A stretch of DNA of 64,000 bases from Pseudomonas fluorescens (GTDB taxonomy: Bacteria > Pseudomonadota > Gammaproteobacteria > Pseudomonadales > Pseudomonadaceae). Below the pieces are notes generated by a model. The model saw nothing but the letters and a program-made list of their open reading frames with translations, was not told the origin of the DNA and ran no database searches. Within the stretch, counting starts at the first letter, position 1, and the number at the start of each line of letters is the position of its first letter. This document shows, piece after piece, positions 17,021-38,115 of the stretch. The position numbers and the translations under genes are program-made. The stretch spans positions 4,077,501-4,141,500 of the forward strand of contig NZ_LR134318.1 of NCBI RefSeq assembly GCF_900636825.1. Reading direction: 5' to 3'.

Positions 17021-17127
17021 GTAGGAGCTGTCGAGTAAAACGAGGCTGCGATCTTTTGATCTTTTTTCAGGATCAAAAGATCAAAAGATCAAAAGATCAA
17101 AAGATCGCAGCCTTCGGCAGCTCCTAC
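17021..17127. repeat. REP-like inverted repeat containing an 8-bp tandem array
   Basis: Arms GTAGGAGCTG and CAGCTCCTAC enclose GAGGCTGCGATCTTTTGATC and, on the right, four tandem copies of GATCAAAA (17071-17102) before GATCGCAG. It lies between the acetyltransferase and the two-component system. Confidence 0.88.
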
Positions 17128-17143
17128 AAGGGATGCGGTGAGG

Positions 17144-18469
17144 TCAGACGGGTTGCAACGGCATGGTCAATTCGACCCGCAAGCCATCCAGGCGGCTGTC
17201 GAAATGCAGCGCACAGTCGCAACGCTGGACGATCGCCTGAACAATCGCCAGGCCCAGGCCACAGCCGGTGCTTTGCCCATTTCGCCAGAAGCGCTGGGTC
17301 AGATGCTGCAGATCATCCGGTGCGATGCCCGGGCCGTGGTCGCGCACGATGAACCGCACGCGGTTGCCGATGGTTTCCAGGCTCAGCTCCACCGCACAAT
17401 CTTCGGGTGTATGGCGCAAGGCGTTATCGAGCAGATTGCGCAGCGCCGCAATCGACAGCACGGCCGGCATCTGCAGCGGAGCTGCCGAAAGTCCGGCAGG
17501 CAGTTGCAGTTGGATCCGCCCGCGCTCGCCGCCGGTGGCATCCTGAATCGCCAGTCTGGCGACCTGTTCGGCGCTGCATTGGGAGCCGTCATCAAACGAC
17601 AGACTGCCCTCGACTCGCGCCAGCAACAACAATTGTTCAAGGGTGCGGTGCAAGCGATCGGCGCCCTCCTCGGCTCGCGCCAGCGACTGATCGCGGGCAA
17701 CGCCATCGGTCATCCGCGCTACCTGCAGGTGGGTCTTGATCGCTGTCAGCGGACTGCGCAATTCATGGGCGGCATCGCCGGTCAGGCGACGTTCGCGCTC
17801 GATGGTTTTGCCGATGCGCTGGAACAACTGATTCTGGGTTTCCAGCAGCGGTTTCAGCTCGCTGGGAAATGATTGCAGCTGCAACGGCTCGAGCGAATCG
17901 GCATTGCGCCGCATCAACGCCTCGCGCAGGCGATTCAGCGGCGCCAGCCCCTGACCGATGCCCAGCCACAACAGACACAGGCAACCGAGCAGCGCCACGC
18001 CCACCGGCACCGACGCCGCCAGCAGGATCGACATGTTCAACGCTTCGCGCTCGATCTGCCGGTCTGCCGTGGTAATGCGTACATCGCCGCGCGCCAGGGT
18101 GAAGCTGCGCCACGGCGCGCCGTCGATCATCTGATCGTGAAAGCCCATTTTTTCGGCTTCAAGCGCTTGTTCGGGATTGTTGTGGCTACGGGCGAGAATT
18201 TCCCCGCGCAACGAACTGACCTGACAGGCCATGCCGCCCGGAATATTCAATTGTTCGGCACTGAAATGCGTGCCTTCGCCTTTGCTCGGCAAGGTCGGCA
18301 GCTGCTCCAGCAACCCGGCGACCATGCGCGCCGAAGCCACCAGACGCTGGTCGAGGGAAAACATCATCTGGTTGCGCAGATCACTGAGCATCCACGCCGC
18401 CGCCAGTGCCCAGATCAGCGCGAACGCCGCGCCGAGGGTCAGGCTCAGACGCAATCGCAGACTCATCAC
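17144..18469 (-). CDS. dsbS: Sensor histidine kinase, DsbS-like
   Basis: A 441-residue inner-membrane kinase: N-terminal helix (about 8-28), periplasmic sensor of about 135 residues, second helix (about 155-180, LLAASVPVGVALLGCLCLLWL), a short linker, HisKA with the H-box AAHELRSPLTAIKTH (His near 234), and an HATPase domain ending in GCGLGLAIVQ. The sensor contains one cysteine (GGMACQVSS). Its start overlaps the response regulator stop by four bases. It sits upstream of dsbD/tlpA/dsbG as in the P. aeruginosa dsbRS system, which responds to copper and thiol stress. That naming is by synteny. Confidence 0.82.
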   Translation of the reverse strand: MMSLRLRLSLTLGAAFALIWALAAAWMLSDLRNQMMFSLDQRLVASARMVAGLLEQLPTLPSKGEGTHFSAEQLNIPGGMACQVSSLRGEILARSHNNPEQALEAEKMGFHDQMIDGAPWRSFTLARGDVRITTADRQIEREALNMSILLAASVPVGVALLGCLCLLWLGIGQGLAPLNRLREALMRRNADSLEPLQLQSFPSELKPLLETQNQLFQRIGKTIERERRLTGDAAHELRSPLTAIKTHLQVARMTDGVARDQSLARAEEGADRLHRTLEQLLLLARVEGSLSFDDGSQCSAEQVARLAIQDATGGERGRIQLQLPAGLSAAPLQMPAVLSIAALRNLLDNALRHTPEDCAVELSLETIGNRVRFIVRDHGPGIAPDDLQHLTQRFWRNGQSTGCGLGLAIVQAIVQRCDCALHFDSRLDGLRVELTMPLQPV

Positions 18470-19146
18470 TTGCCTTGATCTCCACCGTCCGCCGGGCCGA
18501 GGCGATAGCCCAGACCGCGTACAGTTTCAACGATGCCTTTGCCCAGTTTGCTGCGCAGGTGATGGATATGCACGTTCAGTGCGTTGCTCTCCAGTTCATC
18601 GCTGAAACCATAGACGCTGTCTTTCAGCTGTTCGGTTGACAGGACCCGACCGCGATTGTGCAGCAGCGCTTGCAACAACGCTTGCTCACGCCGTGACAAA
18701 TCCACCGGTTGCCCCGAGAGCATGGTTTCGCGGCTGCTCGGGTCATAGGTCAGTGCGCCGTGTTCGATCAGATTCACGCTGCGCCCGGCCACGCGGCGCA
18801 ACAGGGTCTGCAACCGAGCGAACAGCTCGCGCAGGTCGAACGGTTTGAGCAGGTAATCGTCAGCGCCCGCCTGCAAGCCGTCGACGCGGTCGGTCACCGA
18901 ATCGCGCGCGGTCAGAATCAGCACAGGAATTTCCAGTCCGCTATGACGCAGTTGCTGCAGCAACTTGAGGCCATCTTCGTCGGGCAGGCCGAGATCGAGC
19001 ACCATCACGTCAAATTCGGCGACCTTGAGCATCGCCCTTGCCTTCGATGCGGTGTTGACGTGCTCGACGGTCAGGCCCTGAGCAGTCAGGCCGGCCACGA
19101 TGCCGCTGGCGATCAATTCGTCGTCTTCGCAAACCAGTACGTGCAT
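18466..19146 (-). CDS. dsbR: OmpR-family response regulator, DsbR-like
   Basis: A 226-residue regulator: receiver domain (about 1-115) with acidic pocket CEDDE and phosphoacceptor Asp in VMVLDLGLPDEDG, the conserved Lys in LLKPFD, and a C-terminal winged helix ending VRGLGYRLG. ATG at 19146 was chosen because it begins exactly at the receiver strand MHVLVCEDD. It is divergent from the thiol-redox genes, with the hemopexin-like gene between. A direct repeat GGTTAATC before dsbD is a candidate binding site. Confidence 0.86.
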   Translation of the reverse strand: MHVLVCEDDELIASGIVAGLTAQGLTVEHVNTASKARAMLKVAEFDVMVLDLGLPDEDGLKLLQQLRHSGLEIPVLILTARDSVTDRVDGLQAGADDYLLKPFDLRELFARLQTLLRRVAGRSVNLIEHGALTYDPSSRETMLSGQPVDLSRREQALLQALLHNRGRVLSTEQLKDSVYGFSDELESNALNVHIHHLRSKLGKGIVETVRGLGYRLGPADGGDQGK

Positions 19147-19435
19147 GGATACCCCGCCAGGAAAAGCCTGAGTCAAACAGATCAGGATTAAGCGGTAATT
19201 ATGGCGCGGTCGGGGTCTCACGCAAAGCAAATAACTCTCAATGAAATATGCCCAGCCACCATCAGTGTTATTCCGTCAAGTTTCATATCGAAACACTCCA
19301 AAGCGCGAAGGAAGTTTCAACTAAGCGCACAAACGAATACGCTAACTTCGAACCATTCAATAGTACTTAAAACACATCAACTGATTCCATGCGTCATCCT
19401 TTACTCCAATGCATCTTCAACAGGAACTATTATTC
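19147..19435. other. AT-richer spacer between dsbR and the hemopexin-like gene
   Basis: About 290 bp with lower GC than flanking genes. It contains a TTAATC element on the reverse strand (19186-19191) near the dsbR start and no open frame I can support. It probably carries the divergent promoters. Confidence 0.5.
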
Positions 19436-20131
19436 ATGGATAGAATGAAAAACATTGTCGCGGTCGACTGGCGCTCCGGGCCGGATCTTATTTACTTCTT
19501 TTTCAAAGACACTAAAACATACTCTCGCGTCGACATGGCTGAGCGAGAAGTAATGAAGGGACATCCGACCACCGTAGACGGGCATTGGGATACATTTTCA
19601 CCTCATGTAGCCAGTCTGCGTTTCGGCTTCACTACGACTTCGCTAGGCTGGAACGCGGGAAGTGACGAAGATATTGCCTGGTTGTTTTACACACAGGGAG
19701 ATACGCCCATGGTGTGCAAATACAATCAGGATACCGACACTGTCGCCGGCACTTATAAAGTTGCCAATTCATTGTGGGCGCCGATTCTGCCGTACTTTTT
19801 CAAGATAATCGCAGGGACATGGTGGGAAACCGTCGGCTATCCATCACTGTTCAAATTCTTGCTGAACGATGGGCATTACCTCACTTTCGATTTCAAGCGG
19901 AACAGCCTCACCCGCCAGGCGTTCACTACGTCCACCGGCATGCGCGCCTTGGCACCCTACGCAAACAGAATCGTGACGGCTGCACAATATGACCGAACAC
20001 TGTCCGACAGTCACTTGTACATCTTCCTGACCGGCGAGGAATATCTGGTTTACAACATTCCGCAGAACAGACTGGTCCAGGGCCCGTCAAAAGTATCAAA
20101 TGCGACCTGGCCAGGCCTGTTGACCAACTGA
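19436..20131 (+). CDS. Hemopexin-like four-repeat protein
   Basis: A 231-residue protein with four repeats of about 55 residues, starting near residues 1, 56, 118 and 175. Each has a hydrophobic or aromatic strand (DLIYFFFKDTKTYSRVD, DIAWLFYTQGDTPMVCKYN, SLFKFLLNDGHYLTFDF, HLYIFLTGEEYLVYN) then a polar turn and a tryptophan or hydrophobic end; the last reads YIF-GEEY-VYN and ends ATWPGLL, very like a hemopexin blade. No signal peptide is evident. Bacterial hemopexin-repeat proteins (for example Photorhabdus photopexins) are known; their role is poorly defined. AGGA lies 10 bp before the ATG. The upstream 230 bp are AT-richer than the surroundings, suggesting acquisition. Confidence 0.75.
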   Translation: MDRMKNIVAVDWRSGPDLIYFFFKDTKTYSRVDMAEREVMKGHPTTVDGHWDTFSPHVASLRFGFTTTSLGWNAGSDEDIAWLFYTQGDTPMVCKYNQDTDTVAGTYKVANSLWAPILPYFFKIIAGTWWETVGYPSLFKFLLNDGHYLTFDFKRNSLTRQAFTTSTGMRALAPYANRIVTAAQYDRTLSDSHLYIFLTGEEYLVYNIPQNRLVQGPSKVSNATWPGLLTN

Positions 20132-20137
20132 AAGCCG

Positions 20138-20170
20138 AGCGGGGCCGGATGGTTTACCATCGGCCCCGCT
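20138..20170. terminator. Strong hairpin after the hemopexin-like gene
   Basis: Stem AGCGGGGCCGATGG-like (one bulged G) against CCATCGGCCCCGCT with a TTTA loop, beginning 7 bp after the stop codon. No T-run follows. Confidence 0.7.
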
Positions 20171-20239
20171 TGCGGAAGGTTCCAGTCTCGACTTATCGCG
20201 ACTATTGACCCTGAGTCGTCGACAATGCCGCTTGCAGAT

Positions 20240-20258
20240 GGTTAATCATCGGTTAATC
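20240..20258 (+). promoter_or_regulatory. Tandem GGTTAATC repeat, candidate response-regulator site before dsbD
   Basis: GGTTAATC occurs at 20240-20247 and 20251-20258, an 11-bp period typical of OmpR-family tandem sites. It lies about 50-65 bp before the dsbD start. Binding by the DsbR-like regulator is inference. Confidence 0.5.
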
Positions 20259-20304
20259 GCCAACCGCCACCGTGTCTTCACTTGCACAGGGACAAGGCTT
20301 CTCC

Positions 20305-22038
20305 ATGCGTCATTTTTTTCTGTTATTCGCTCTGCTGATTTCAAGCCTGGCCCAGGCTGGCAATAATCCGTTTGAGACCAAACCCGACTTTCTGCCGGTC
20401 GACAAGGCGTTCGTGCTGACTTCCGAGCGTCTGCAATCGGGCGAAACCCAGCTGTTCTGGCAGATTACCGATGGTTATTACCTGTATCAGAAACGCCTGA
20501 AGTTCGAGGGTCTGAGTGCCGAACAACAACCGGCGCTGCCTGCTGGCGAATCTCACAGCGATGAGTTTTTCGGCGAGCAACCGGTCTATCGGCAAGGCCT
20601 GGAGGTGAAGATTCTGGCCTCGGCAAGCGGCCAGATCAAAGTCAGTTATCAGGGCTGCGCCGATGCTGGGCTGTGCTATCCGCCGCAAACTCGAGTGATT
20701 GACCTGGGTGGCGAAGCCACCGCGACCGCGGGTACACAAGCGCCGGACCAGGCCTTGGCCAGCGGCTTGCAACAACGCGCACTGGGCTGGAGCCTGCTGG
20801 TGTTTTTCGGCCTTGGCCTGTTGCTGGCCTTCACCCCATGCACATTGCCGATGCTGCCGATTCTCGCCGGTATGGTGGTCGGCAGCGGCGCGACGCCGCG
20901 CCGTGGTTTCGCGCTGGCCTGCAGTTATGTGATCTGCATGGCGCTGGTTTATGCATCGATGGGCGTGATTGCCGCATTGCTCGGGGCGAACCTGCAGGCC
21001 TGGTTGCAGAACCCTTGGCTGCTCGGCGCTTTTGCGGCGATCTTCGTCGTGCTGGCATTGCCGATGTTCGGTTTCTTTGAACTGCAACTGCCGGTGGCGC
21101 TGCGTGATCGTCTCGAGCATGCCTCGCGTAACCGCAGCGGTGGCAGCCTCGTCGGTGCCGGGATCCTCGGTGCGTTATCCGGCTTGCTGGTCGGCCCCTG
21201 CATGACCGCGCCGCTGGCCGGTGCGCTGCTGTATATAGCGCAAAGCGGCAATGCGTTGCACGGTGGCTTGATCCTGTTTTCGCTCGGCATCGGCATCGGC
21301 GTCCCGCTGTTGCTGCTGGTCACCGTCGGCAACCGCTTCCTGCCAAAACCGGGTGCCTGGATGAACCTGCTCAAAGGCGTGTTCGGTTTCCTCTTCCTCG
21401 CCACCGCTGTGCTGATGCTGCGTCCGGTGCTGGATCCCTCGGTGTGGCTGGGCCTGTGCGGCGCGCTGCTGCTGATCGCCGCTTACAGCGCCTGGAAACA
21501 GTCCGAAGGTTACGGCCGGGTCGCACAGATGTTTGGCGCGACCTCGCTGCTGCTGGGTTTGTGGGGCAGTCTGCTGGTGATCGGCGCGGCGGGTGGCAGC
21601 GATGATCCGTACCGCCCACTTGAAGTTTACAGCGCCGGGCGCACGGTCAGCGCCGCGTCCGATGGCCATGAAGCGTTCACGACCATCAAGGATCCGGTCG
21701 CCCTGCAACGCGAACTTGATACGGCGAAGACCCAAGGCCAATGGGTCTTGCTCGATTACTACGCCGACTGGTGCGTGTCGTGCAAAGTCATGGAAAAAAA
21801 GGTGTTCGGCAAGGACAACGTCATGCAGGCATTGAGCGATGTGCGCCTGCTCAGGCTCGATGTCACTGCCGACAATGCCGCCAGCCGCGAGCTGCTCAGC
21901 CGTTACAAAGTGCCAGGCCCACCGAGTTTCGTGTGGATCGGTGCGGACGGCGAAGAGCGGCGCAGCCAGCGCATCACCGGTGAAGTCGATGCCGACACGT
22001 TCCTGCAACGCTGGAACGCTACCCGAGACGCCAATTAA
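20305..22038 (+). CDS. dsbD: Protein-disulfide reductase DsbD
   Basis: A 577-residue protein that carries electrons from cytoplasmic thioredoxin to periplasmic thiol proteins. Signal peptide (about 1-19), N-terminal DsbD-alpha domain with the cysteine pair in YQGCADAGLCYPP, eight-helix membrane domain (about 155-440) with the cysteine sites FTPCTLPM and VGPCMTAPL, and a C-terminal thioredoxin-like domain with DWCVSCKVME. The ATG at 20305 gives the signal peptide directly. It starts an operon with the TlpA-like and DsbG genes, overlapping the next ATG by one base. Confidence 0.94.
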   Translation: MRHFFLLFALLISSLAQAGNNPFETKPDFLPVDKAFVLTSERLQSGETQLFWQITDGYYLYQKRLKFEGLSAEQQPALPAGESHSDEFFGEQPVYRQGLEVKILASASGQIKVSYQGCADAGLCYPPQTRVIDLGGEATATAGTQAPDQALASGLQQRALGWSLLVFFGLGLLLAFTPCTLPMLPILAGMVVGSGATPRRGFALACSYVICMALVYASMGVIAALLGANLQAWLQNPWLLGAFAAIFVVLALPMFGFFELQLPVALRDRLEHASRNRSGGSLVGAGILGALSGLLVGPCMTAPLAGALLYIAQSGNALHGGLILFSLGIGIGVPLLLLVTVGNRFLPKPGAWMNLLKGVFGFLFLATAVLMLRPVLDPSVWLGLCGALLLIAAYSAWKQSEGYGRVAQMFGATSLLLGLWGSLLVIGAAGGSDDPYRPLEVYSAGRTVSAASDGHEAFTTIKDPVALQRELDTAKTQGQWVLLDYYADWCVSCKVMEKKVFGKDNVMQALSDVRLLRLDVTADNAASRELLSRYKVPGPPSFVWIGADGEERRSQRITGEVDADTFLQRWNATRDAN

Positions 22039-22919
22039 TGCTGACTTTCACCCTCGGCACCTTCGCCATCGCGCTTAATCACCTGCTGCTGATCAGTGCC
22101 TTGGCGCTGGCGACCTTTGTCGGCTGGCGGGTGGCCAAGCGCGGCGGCGATAACCCCGAGTCGGCGTTGTTCAGCCTGTTTTTGCTCGGCATGCTCGCGG
22201 CGCGCGTAGCCTTTGTGGCGTTGTACTGGAATCATTATCGCAACGATCCCTGGCAGATCGTCGATTTGCGCGATGGCGGCTTTCTCGCCTGGCCGGGCGT
22301 GATCGTATTGCTGCTGGCCGCGTTCTACCGCGGCTGGCGCCGGCCGGGACTGCGTCGTCCGCTGGGCGCGGGCGTGGCCAGTGGCGTGATCTTCTGGTTA
22401 CTGGCGACCTTGTCGCTGAATATCTACGAGCAAGGCACACGCCTGCCGGAGATTTCCCTGCGCAACGCTGCCGGGCAAACCATTCAACTGAGCGACTATC
22501 AGGGCGGCCCGCTGGTGATCAATCTGTGGGCGACCTGGTGTCCGCCGTGCCGGCGCGAAATGCCGGTGCTGGAAAGCGCACAGCAACAACGTCCCGACCT
22601 GACCTTCCTGTTTGTCAATCAGGCCGAGAGCATGCAAAGCGTCGCCACGTTTCTCGAAACTCAAGGGTTGAGCCTGAACAACGTACTGTTTGATCGCAGC
22701 GGTCGTCTGGGTCAGGCCGTTGGTTCCATGGCATTGCCGACTACGCTGTTCTATAGCCCGGATGGTCGTCTGCTGGCCAGTCACCTCGGCGAGCTGTCTA
22801 ACGCCAGCCTGGCCCGTGCCCTGGAAAATTTCGAGACCCCGGCTGCAAACCCAAATCAGGCCACCGCACCGGCCACCTCTGCAAGGAAACTGCCATGCCC
22901 CGCCTCCGCCACCTGCTGA
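22038..22919 (+). CDS. TlpA-family membrane thiol:disulfide protein with N-terminal multi-helix domain
   Basis: A 293-residue protein. The N-terminal half has about four membrane helices (residues 8-130), followed by a periplasmic thioredoxin-like domain with active site WATWCPPCRREMPVL near residues 158-172 and the cis-proline MALPTTLFY. Such fusions act as membrane-tethered reductases fed by DsbD. It overlaps the dsbD stop by one base and dsbG by 25 bases, so translation is coupled. In P. aeruginosa the equivalent place holds a dsbE-like gene. Confidence 0.88.
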   Translation: MLTFTLGTFAIALNHLLLISALALATFVGWRVAKRGGDNPESALFSLFLLGMLAARVAFVALYWNHYRNDPWQIVDLRDGGFLAWPGVIVLLLAAFYRGWRRPGLRRPLGAGVASGVIFWLLATLSLNIYEQGTRLPEISLRNAAGQTIQLSDYQGGPLVINLWATWCPPCRREMPVLESAQQQRPDLTFLFVNQAESMQSVATFLETQGLSLNNVLFDRSGRLGQAVGSMALPTTLFYSPDGRLLASHLGELSNASLARALENFETPAANPNQATAPATSARKLPCPASATC

Positions 22920-23665
22920 CGCTGACTGTAGGCTCTGCCCTGCTGCACCTGCCCGTGGCATATGCCGCTGAAGAATTGCCCGCGGCGATCAAGCAGATAG
23001 AAGCCAAAGGCGCGAAAATCGTCGGCCAGTTCGATGCGCCCGATGGCCTGCGCGGTTACGCGGCGCAATTTCAGAACCGCGGCATGGCGCTGTACCTGAC
23101 ACCGGACGGCAAGCACGTTCTGCTTGGCAATCTCTACGACGCCGATGGCAAGGATCTGAGCAGCGAACCGCTGCAGAAGCTGGTCTACGCGCCGATGTCC
23201 AAGGAAGTCTGGGCCAAGTTCGAGGCGAGCAACTGGATTCAGGACGGCAACAAGGATGCACCGCGCACCGTCTACCTGTTCAGCGACCCCAACTGTCCCT
23301 ACTGCAACATGTTCTGGGAACAGGCGCGGCCATGGGTCAAGGCCGGCAAGGTGCAGTTGCGGCACATCATGGTCGGGATCATTCGCGAGGACAGTCCGGG
23401 CAAATCGGCAGCATTGCTGGCGGCAAAGGATCCGGCCAAGGCACTGGAAGATCACGAAAAGGCTGGCAAGGGCAGCACGCTGAAAGCCTTGAAAAATATT
23501 CCGGTGGCGGTGCAGACCAAACTGGCGGCGAACATGCAGTTGATGGAAGACCTGGAATTGCAGGCCACTCCGGCGATTTTCTATATGGATGACAAAGGTG
23601 AGCTGCAACAGCAGCAAGGCGCGCCTTCGCAGGACAAATTGGTGAAGATTCTGGGGCCTAAATAA
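22895..23665 (+). CDS. dsbG: Thiol:disulfide interchange protein DsbG
   Basis: A 256-residue periplasmic protein: signal peptide (about 1-24, ending AYA), N-terminal dimerisation domain (about 25-85), linker helix and a DsbC/G thioredoxin domain with active site FSDPNCPYCNMFW and cis-proline QATPAIFY. DsbG protects and repairs single cysteines in periplasmic proteins and is kept reduced by DsbD, encoded two genes upstream. A REP-like hairpin follows the stop within a few bases. Confidence 0.93.
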   Translation: MPRLRHLLTLTVGSALLHLPVAYAAEELPAAIKQIEAKGAKIVGQFDAPDGLRGYAAQFQNRGMALYLTPDGKHVLLGNLYDADGKDLSSEPLQKLVYAPMSKEVWAKFEASNWIQDGNKDAPRTVYLFSDPNCPYCNMFWEQARPWVKAGKVQLRHIMVGIIREDSPGKSAALLAAKDPAKALEDHEKAGKGSTLKALKNIPVAVQTKLAANMQLMEDLELQATPAIFYMDDKGELQQQQGAPSQDKLVKILGPK

Positions 23666-23667
23666 GC

Positions 23668-23742
23668 AAGATCAAAAGATCGCAGCGTGCCGCAGCTCCT
23701 ACACACGTCCCCTGTAGGAGCTGCGGCACGCTGCGATCTTTT
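23668..23742. repeat. REP-like inverted repeat between dsbG and the hydrolase gene
   Basis: AAAAGATCGCAGCGTGCCGC at the left and GCGGCACGCTGCGATCTTTT at the right are perfect reverse complements; CAGCTCCTACA / TGTAGGAGCTG continue the stem. It fills the gap between convergent genes. Confidence 0.92.
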
Positions 23743-24554
23743 CAATGATGCTTTGCCAGAAATTGCGACAGCGCTTCGGTGACAAACTCTGGGTTCTCCA
23801 GATTGGAAATATGCCCCGCCTCCGGCACCAACGCCCAAGGACAACCGATCAGCTCGGCCATTTCCTTCGCCTCTGACGGCGGCCGTGGTTTGTCCTGATC
23901 ACCGCACAGCACTAACATCGTCGCCGCATTCAATTCGCTCAGGCGCGGCAACAGATCATCCCGGCCAAAGGTTATACGCCCCATTGGCACGATACTGTCG
24001 CGCAGCCGATCGGCGGGATACGCCGCCAGTTTCGCGCGAAAATTCTGATACAGCGCCGACTGCGGATCAATTCCCGGACGGAAGAAAATCGGCACGACAA
24101 TGTCGAGCAAAGGCTCGGAAATCTCGCCGGTGTCTTCGATCTGCTTGAACAGTGAGAAGTAATACTGGCGGGTAGGTTCAGGCTCGACGCCGAGGTAGGT
24201 GTCCATCAACACCAGGCCGTTGATCCGCTGCGGTGCCGCCAATGCCAGGCGAGCCCCCCACATGCCGCCGACTGAGAGCCCGATCAACGTCACGTGATCA
24301 ATGTCCAGGTGATCGAGCAAGGCCTGCGCCTGACGGGCGATGTCGTCCAGTGATGTCGTGCCTTGCGGCAGTGGGCCTGACTCGCCATGACCCCAGAGGT
24401 CCAGGGCAATGACCCGATAATCCGCCGCCAGCGCCGCGATCTGCGGCGCCCACATGGCCTGATCCCACAGATAGCTGCCGGCCAGCAATACGGCCGGGCC
24501 GGTGCCTTGATCAATGTAATGCAGCGCTTGTCCGTCAACCGTGAAAAAAGGCAT
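23742..24554 (-). CDS. Alpha/beta-fold hydrolase
   Basis: A 270-residue hydrolase of the carboxylesterase/3-oxoadipate enol-lactonase-like branch: HGESG turn, nucleophile elbow GLSVGG (Ser near residue 93), acid in CGDQDKPRP and catalytic His in EAGHISNLENPE. The length is normal. Its substrate is not apparent. It lies just downstream, across a REP element, of pvdL on the opposite side, but is read in the same direction as pvdL; the REP pair between them probably limits read-through. Confidence 0.88.
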   Translation of the reverse strand: MPFFTVDGQALHYIDQGTGPAVLLAGSYLWDQAMWAPQIAALAADYRVIALDLWGHGESGPLPQGTTSLDDIARQAQALLDHLDIDHVTLIGLSVGGMWGARLALAAPQRINGLVLMDTYLGVEPEPTRQYYFSLFKQIEDTGEISEPLLDIVVPIFFRPGIDPQSALYQNFRAKLAAYPADRLRDSIVPMGRITFGRDDLLPRLSELNAATMLVLCGDQDKPRPPSEAKEMAELIGCPWALVPEAGHISNLENPEFVTEALSQFLAKHH

Positions 24555-24663
24555 CGATTCACCTGCGCGTTAAAAAACAGAACCGGCAGATTGGGCTGCC
24601 GGTTGGTTGTCGTCAATCGGGAAATCATGCGGTTTGTGTTGTGCAAACGATGTCAAAAAAGCA

Positions 24664-24741
24664 AAAAGATCGCAGCCTGCGGCAGCTCCTACAGAGAACA
24701 TCGCGTTTCCTTGTAGGAGCTGCCGCAGGCTGCGATCTTTT
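24664..24741. repeat. REP-like inverted repeat directly after pvdL
   Basis: AAAAGATCGCAGCCTGCGGC and GCCGCAGGCTGCGATCTTTT are perfect reverse complements joined by AGCTCCTACA / TGTAGGAGCT. It begins 5 bp after the pvdL stop and may protect or end that long transcript. Confidence 0.92.
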
Positions 24742-24746
24742 GATTT

Positions 24747-37745
<12,999 letters not shown>

Positions 37746-37899
37746 GAGGTTTCCTGCCTGAATTCGGCTTGCTAGTGGAATCGGGTTGCTGCGTCACGCC
37801 CTTCCGAGGGCATGCAGGACGCGGTCTACGCCGACCGCGCAAGGCATGGGAATGCGGTGTGGCCGGGGAGTCGTACCCCGGAGCCATTCACCAATGAGA

Positions 37900-37923
37900 A
37901 CGGATGAAGTCTGGAAATAATTA
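37900..37923 (-). promoter_or_regulatory. Probable PvdS-dependent promoter of pvdL
   Basis: On the reverse strand TAATT (37919-37923), 16 bp, CGT (37900-37902). The -35 differs from the TAAAT consensus at one base; spacing is exact. It is 155 bp upstream of the pvdL start. Confidence 0.72.
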
Positions 37924-38012
37924 GTCGCCAGGCTGGATCGCCAATGGGGCCGGGATGCGGCGACGTGTCGCAGTTCTCACAATGCACCGGCATGGATCAT
38001 TAATTCTCTTTC

Positions 38013-38032
38013 TCAATTGACAATCATTATCA
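38013..38032 (+). promoter_or_regulatory. Fur box upstream of pvdS
   Basis: TGACAATCATTATCA at 38018-38032 matches 14 of 15 bases of the core TGATAATCATTATCA. It lies about 85 bp before the pvdS ATG, agreeing with the known Fur repression of pvdS in pseudomonads. Confidence 0.88.
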
Positions 38033-38115
38033 TTCAACATAATTTGTCGCTCGATGTGTAGGACGGCCCTGCCCCAAAGGCCTCCCACTAACCAATTGGC
38101 AGCAAGGTGATTTCC

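Larger units (their letters stand above)
37746..38115. other. Divergent control region of pvdL and pvdS
   Basis: A 370-bp intergenic region with the PvdS-type box for pvdL at 37900-37923 and a Fur-like site at 38013-38032 nearer to pvdS. AT content rises around 37990-38050, where the pvdS promoter should lie. I see no open frame or RNA gene. It also contains a GC-rich hairpin near 37871-37884 (GTACCCCGG area) in the long pvdL leader. Confidence 0.7.
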
